The notes beneath the pieces were generated by a model. The model made no database searches. It worked only from the letters and a program-made list of their open reading frames with translations, and was not told the DNA's origin. From Candidatus Sumerlaeota bacterium (lineage in GTDB: Bacteria > Sumerlaeota > Sumerlaeia > UBA8349): DNA of 9,339 nucleotides. Shown one piece after another: positions 7,026 through 9,339 of this stretch (the stretch's first letter is position 1; every line of letters starts with the position of its first letter). Where the stretch lies: the NCBI GenBank assembly GCA_003501375.1, contig DNPO01000111.1, positions 1 to 9,339 of the forward strand, in the 5' to 3' direction. Position numbers and translations under genes: made by a program.

Positions 7026-7997
7026 ATGATGATTGAAGTCAGAGACCTGACGAAGAAATACGGGGAAACCCTTGCGGTCGACGGTGTTACCTTCGGTGTT
7101 CCGCAAGGTGAGATTCTGGGACTGCTGGGGCCGAATGGTGCCGGCAAGTCCACCACCATGCGTATTCTCACCGGTTATATGCCTCCCAGTAGTGGTTCAG
7201 CGCGTATCGCAGGTTACGATGTGGTACAGGATTCCCGAATGGCCCGTGCAGTTACCGGATACTTACCGGAAAGCGCGCCCGTTTACGGTGAGATGACCGT
7301 ACGAGATTACGTGCGTTTTTTTGCCGAGGCTAAGGGGTTGAGCGGGGTGGAGCGTGATCGGGCGGCGGATGTCGCTATTGGCGAAGCGTCTCTTTCACAT
7401 GTGGCGCGGCGCTTGTTGATGAATTTATCCAAGGGGTATCGCCAACGTGCAGGTCTGGCGCAGGCGATTGTGGGCAATCCCAAGGTGCTAATTCTGGATG
7501 AGCCGACGGTGGGATTGGACCCAACGCAAATTCGCGAGGTGCGCGATTTGATCCGCGCGATGGCGGACAAGCGCACGGTTATTCTCAGCACGCATATTTT
7601 GCCGGAAGTCAGCCTGACCTGTTCCCGTGTGGTCATTATCAACCAAGGGCGCGTGGTGGCAAGCGGTACTCCAGAAAATATTCACAGCATCGCCTCTGGT
7701 GGAACCAATGCTTTGTTGCTGACGGTGCGCGGTAAAGAAGAAGCGGTCAAGGACTTATTTAATAAGGTTAAAGGAGTGATTGCGGTCACTTGTCTGACCA
7801 CGCCGCCACGCAGTGAGACACACCTGCAGGAAGTTCCGATTCTGGAATGGGAAGTGAAGTTGGAGAAAAAACTGGACCTGCGCGCGGAATTAGCTCGTGC
7901 GGTGGTGGAAGCCCGATTTGATTTGCTGGAAATTCGTTCAACACGCCTGAGTTTGGAAGATGTATTCATTCAGACGATTGCAGGCGAAAAAGAATAA
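7026..7997 (+). CDS. ABC-2-type transporter ATP-binding protein, GldA-like
   Basis: Cytoplasmic ATPase subunit of an ABC transporter, 323 aa. Motifs in order: Walker A GPNGAGKST (35-43), Q-loop region GYLPES (78-83) with Glu where canonical proteins have Gln, signature LSKGYRQR (134-141), Walker B VLILDEP (154-160) and switch His H190 (STH). GYLPE together with LSKGYRQR is typical of GldA-like and related ABC-2 ATPases. A C-terminal domain of about 105 residues (218-323), also seen in that group, follows the ATPase core. It is too long for LptB (about 240 aa) and its motifs differ (LptB has GYLPQE). It starts 36 nt after lptD behind a modest GGGA ribosome site; ATG at 7029 is an equal alternative start. 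No permease gene is adjacent and a strong hairpin follows, so its membrane partner must lie elsewhere or upstream. Family is firm; substrate unknown. Confidence 0.9.
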   Translation: MMIEVRDLTKKYGETLAVDGVTFGVPQGEILGLLGPNGAGKSTTMRILTGYMPPSSGSARIAGYDVVQDSRMARAVTGYLPESAPVYGEMTVRDYVRFFAEAKGLSGVERDRAADVAIGEASLSHVARRLLMNLSKGYRQRAGLAQAIVGNPKVLILDEPTVGLDPTQIREVRDLIRAMADKRTVILSTHILPEVSLTCSRVVIINQGRVVASGTPENIHSIASGGTNALLLTVRGKEEAVKDLFNKVKGVIAVTCLTTPPRSETHLQEVPILEWEVKLEKKLDLRAELARAVVEARFDLLEIRSTRLSLEDVFIQTIAGEKE

Positions 7998-8003
7998 ACG
8001 CTC

Positions 8004-8018
8004 GCGCAACTTTTGCGC
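8004..8018. repeat. Small hairpin just after the ABC ATPase gene
   Basis: GCGCAA (8004-8009) pairs with TTGCGC (8013-8018) around a CTT loop, 6 nt after the stop codon at 7995-7997. No T tract follows on the + strand, so it is not a standard intrinsic terminator by itself; it may protect the 3' end of the mRNA. Confidence 0.4.
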
Positions 8019-8027
8019 AAGATGTAT

Positions 8028-8043
8028 CGGTTATTCGGTTATT
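8028..8043. repeat. Two-copy 8-nt tandem repeat
   Basis: CGGTTATT occurs twice head to tail at 8028-8035 and 8036-8043 in the gap after the ABC ATPase gene. No function is apparent; it may be slippage in non-coding DNA. Confidence 0.5.
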
Positions 8044-8068
8044 TTATGCGCAACACGCGCCGACATAA

Positions 8069-8157
8069 AAGGACATAAGGGATTGCAAGGACATAAAGGA
8101 CAGCAACATGGAAGCGTATTTGTTGTCCTTTATGTCCTTGCAATCCCTTATGTCCTT
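8069..8157. repeat. 38-bp near-perfect inverted repeat made of 18-bp imperfect tandem units
   Basis: Arms 8069-8106 and 8120-8157 are complementary at 37 of 38 positions; the exception (G8103/T8123) is a wobble in RNA. The loop is 13 nt (8107-8119). The first 34 nt of the arm are perfect. Within the left arm, 8069-8086 and 8087-8104 are imperfect 18-nt tandem units (15 of 18 identical), both starting AAGGACATAA; a third AAGGACA lies at 8096-8102. The right arm mirrors this with TTATGTCCTT at 8130-8139 and 8148-8157. The pattern is much longer than a normal terminator stem and resembles a dispersed palindromic repeat (REP/MITE-like). There is no open transposase and no clear target-site duplication. 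Confidence 0.9.
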
Positions 8158-8165
8158 ATTCTTTT
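8069..8165 (+). terminator. Probable transcription terminator formed by the long inverted repeat
   Basis: The very stable stem is followed by ATTCTTTT (8158-8165), a T-rich though interrupted tail. It lies between the ABC ATPase gene (stop at 7997) and the next gene (start 8252), so it probably ends the permease-lptD-ABC transcript. Termination is inferred; the element may have another origin. Confidence 0.5.
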
Positions 8166-8238
8166 AAGGGCGGCATGCTGTTTGCTGTTTCCCTTGTAGA
8201 GTTCCTGCTGGAGGAAGGGGAACCTGCGAGTTGTGAAC
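8158..8238 (+). other. Leader region before the secreted-protein gene, no clear promoter
   Basis: About 80 nt separate the long hairpin from the Shine-Dalgarno of the next gene. I see no convincing -35/-10 pair. TTCCT (8202-8206) can pair with AGGAA (8212-8216) around a 5-nt loop, and GTTCC (8201-8205) could pair instead with GGAAC (8219-8223). These stems are short, so no riboswitch is claimed. If the hairpin terminates transcription, the promoter should lie here or overlap the hairpin. Confidence 0.3.
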
Positions 8239-8244
8239 AGGAGG
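8239..8244 (+). promoter_or_regulatory. Strong Shine-Dalgarno before the secreted-protein gene
   Basis: AGGAGG is the full consensus and the best ribosome site in the window. It is 7 nt from the ATG at 8252 and 4 nt from the ATG at 8249, so it favours 8252 as the start. Confidence 0.7.
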
Positions 8245-8251
8245 AAAGATG

Positions 8252-9339
8252 ATGCGAAATAGCATGCGAATGGCGTTGGTAACACTGGCTGCAGCGGGCT
8301 TGATGGGTGCTTCGGGATTTGCGGAGACGGCAACTACTACGACGAAAACGGTAAAAAACAGTGTTCAGCAAATGCCATCGGCCCCACCGGATGATTTTAA
8401 TGGCCCAGATGACCTTGGTGGCGGCCCGGGCGATTTCGGTGGCGATGATAATGGCATGGGCGGTCCTCCTCCCAGCAATGAAGCGGGTGGCCCCGGTGGC
8501 CAGAGCAGTTCACAAAAGAGCGGAAAGAAAACAGCCAATAGTTCCAATAACCGACAAGGTGGTGGCCCAGGCGGGATGATGGGTGGCCCTGGCGGGCCGG
8601 GAGGCCAAGGTGGTCCCGGTGGGCAAGGTGGCCCCGGTGGTGGACCGGGCGGGCCTGGGGGAAATGCCCAATCCTACAACGTGAGCGGTGCGTACTCCTT
8701 GACGGATGGATCGTCCAAGACGGAAACGGACAAGACCTTTACTTCCGATAAGCAGGACGTGTCCGCGATTTATGTCGCGAATAAAAATAGCAAATTGACG
8801 CTGATTAACCCGACGATTAAAACGACGGGCAATACCTCGTCGCAGGATGGCAGCAGTTTTGCTGGTTTGAACGCGGGTATTCTTGCCTCCAAGGGCGGTA
8901 GCATCACGGCGACCAGCGGAACCATTTACACCACGGGTACGGGAGCGAATGCGGCGTTTGCCTACGGTGCGGGTGCAACTCTTAACCTGAGCAATATGAC
9001 CATCAAGGCCATGTCTGGCGGAGGGCATGCCGTTATGACCAGTGGTGGCGGTACGATTGTGGCGAAGAATTTGGACCTTTATACGGCGCGTGAACACGGC
9101 GCTCCTTATGCGACGGATCGCGGCGGCGGTACGATTGATGTTACAGGCGGAACACTCGTGGCAGATGGTCAGGATTCGCCGTGCTTGTATTCGACTGGTC
9201 TGATTAAAGTGAACGGCGGCAAAATGCGGGCAACCATTTCGGAAGGCGCGGTGATTGAGGGCAAAAACACCATCGAGTTGACCGATGTAGACTTGACTGG
9301 CTGCGCGAAGTGTGGCGCGATGATTTACCAGAGTTTTTC
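8252..9339 (+). CDS. Secreted Gly/Pro-rich linker plus predicted beta-helix protein (adhesin-like), 3' truncated
   Basis: The frame stays open to the window end (362 codons from 8252; 8249 is an alternative start 1 codon earlier). Residues 1-24 are a typical signal peptide (MRNSMRMALV, alanine-rich core, cleavage near GFA24). A low-complexity segment at about 45-138 is rich in Gly, Pro, Asp and Gln, with GGPGGQ-type repeats. From about 140 the sequence becomes Thr/Gly/Ser/Ala-rich with short beta-strand rungs, such as AIYVANKNSKLTLINPTIKT, GSITATSGTIYTTG, GAGATLNLSNMTIKA, GGGTIDVTGGTLVADG and EGAVIEGKNTIELTDVDLTG. This suggests a right-handed parallel beta-helix seen in surface adhesin-like proteins. 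A CAKC pair (351-354) lies close to the window end. Function is unknown; export is well supported, but surface attachment cannot be judged because the C-terminus is missing. It is separate from the upstream operon, having its own strong ribosome site after the hairpin. Confidence 0.85.
   Translation, partial: MRNSMRMALVTLAAAGLMGASGFAETATTTTKTVKNSVQQMPSAPPDDFNGPDDLGGGPGDFGGDDNGMGGPPPSNEAGGPGGQSSSQKSGKKTANSSNNRQGGGPGGMMGGPGGPGGQGGPGGQGGPGGGPGGPGGNAQSYNVSGAYSLTDGSSKTETDKTFTSDKQDVSAIYVANKNSKLTLINPTIKTTGNTSSQDGSSFAGLNAGILASKGGSITATSGTIYTTGTGANAAFAYGAGATLNLSNMTIKAMSGGGHAVMTSGGGTIVAKNLDLYTAREHGAPYATDRGGGTIDVTGGTLVADGQDSPCLYSTGLIKVNGGKMRATISEGAVIEGKNTIELTDVDLTGCAKCGAMIYQSF
8606..8641 (+). repeat. 18-bp tandem repeat coding Gln-Gly-Gly-Pro-Gly-Gly
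   Basis: Two 18-nt units, 8606-8623 and 8624-8641, differ at two third-codon positions and encode QGGPGG twice. They sit in a larger GGC/GGT/CCC-rich tract (about 8560-8662) encoding the Gly/Pro linker. Such coding repeats can gain or lose units by slippage, which would vary linker length. Confidence 0.65.

Noticed and set aside
7026..7997. Calling the ABC ATPase LptB because of its neighbours
   Set aside because: LptB is about 240 aa with a GYLPQE Q-loop; this protein is 323 aa with GYLPES, LSKGYRQR and an extra C-terminal domain.
8069..8157. A CRISPR array
   Set aside because: The repeated units are adjacent without unique spacers and occur in mirrored orientation, which fits a palindromic element and not a CRISPR.
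7960..8199. A 79-codon + strand frame across the end of the ABC ATPase gene and the long hairpin
   Set aside because: It overlaps the ATPase gene out of frame, translates both hairpin arms and has no ribosome site of its own.
8510..9097. A 195-codon reading frame on the - strand inside the secreted-protein gene
   Set aside because: Its Arg/Thr/Gly-rich composition is the reverse of the Gly/Pro and Thr/Gly repeats; the + strand frame has a strong ribosome site, signal peptide and beta-helix pattern.

Overview
The window looks like a chromosomal stretch from a Gram-negative (diderm) bacterium, with mid-range GC by eye. All supportable genes lie on the + strand. An LptD-type outer-membrane protein and an LptF/G permease show an LPS-like outer membrane. 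A PgpH-type cyclic-di-AMP phosphodiesterase, a Thermotoga/Bacillus-like DAHP synthase and a GldA-like ABC ATPase in the same neighbourhood suggest the PVC group (Verrucomicrobiota, Kiritimatiellota or Lentisphaerota). That placement is inferred from gene content and protein style, not from a marker gene.

Layout: (1) 3-1613, the 3' part of a seven-TM HD phosphohydrolase (PgpH family) whose start lies outside the window. (2) 1676-2704, DAHP synthase, the first step of the shikimate pathway, after a 62-nt gap holding a 19-nt near-palindrome, and followed by a strong hairpin terminator at 2731-2777. (3) 2892-4184, an LptF/LptG permease with a TTG start and a good Shine-Dalgarno, preceded by a possible promoter. 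(4) 4188-6989, an LptD-like LPS-assembly protein only 3 nt after the permease. (5) 7026-7997, an ABC-2-type ATPase of the GldA style, 36 nt further on with no permease next to it. (6) 7998-8251, a non-coding stretch with a small hairpin, a short tandem repeat and a striking 38-bp inverted repeat that probably also ends transcription. (7) 8252 to the window end, the 5' part of a secreted protein with a long Gly/Pro-rich linker and a predicted beta-helix.

The permease, LptD and ABC ATPase genes probably form one envelope-biogenesis operon. The permease would pull lipid A-linked glycolipid from the inner membrane and LptD would insert it in the outer membrane. The ABC ATPase is not LptB by motif and length, so its job in the unit is open. 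The HD phosphohydrolase (second-messenger turnover) and DAHP synthase (aromatic amino acids) form a separate upstream block. No RNA genes, CRISPR arrays, insertion sequences or phage genes were seen. The most unusual items are the 38-bp hairpin built from 18-bp imperfect tandem repeats, and the surface-protein gene cut by the window end.
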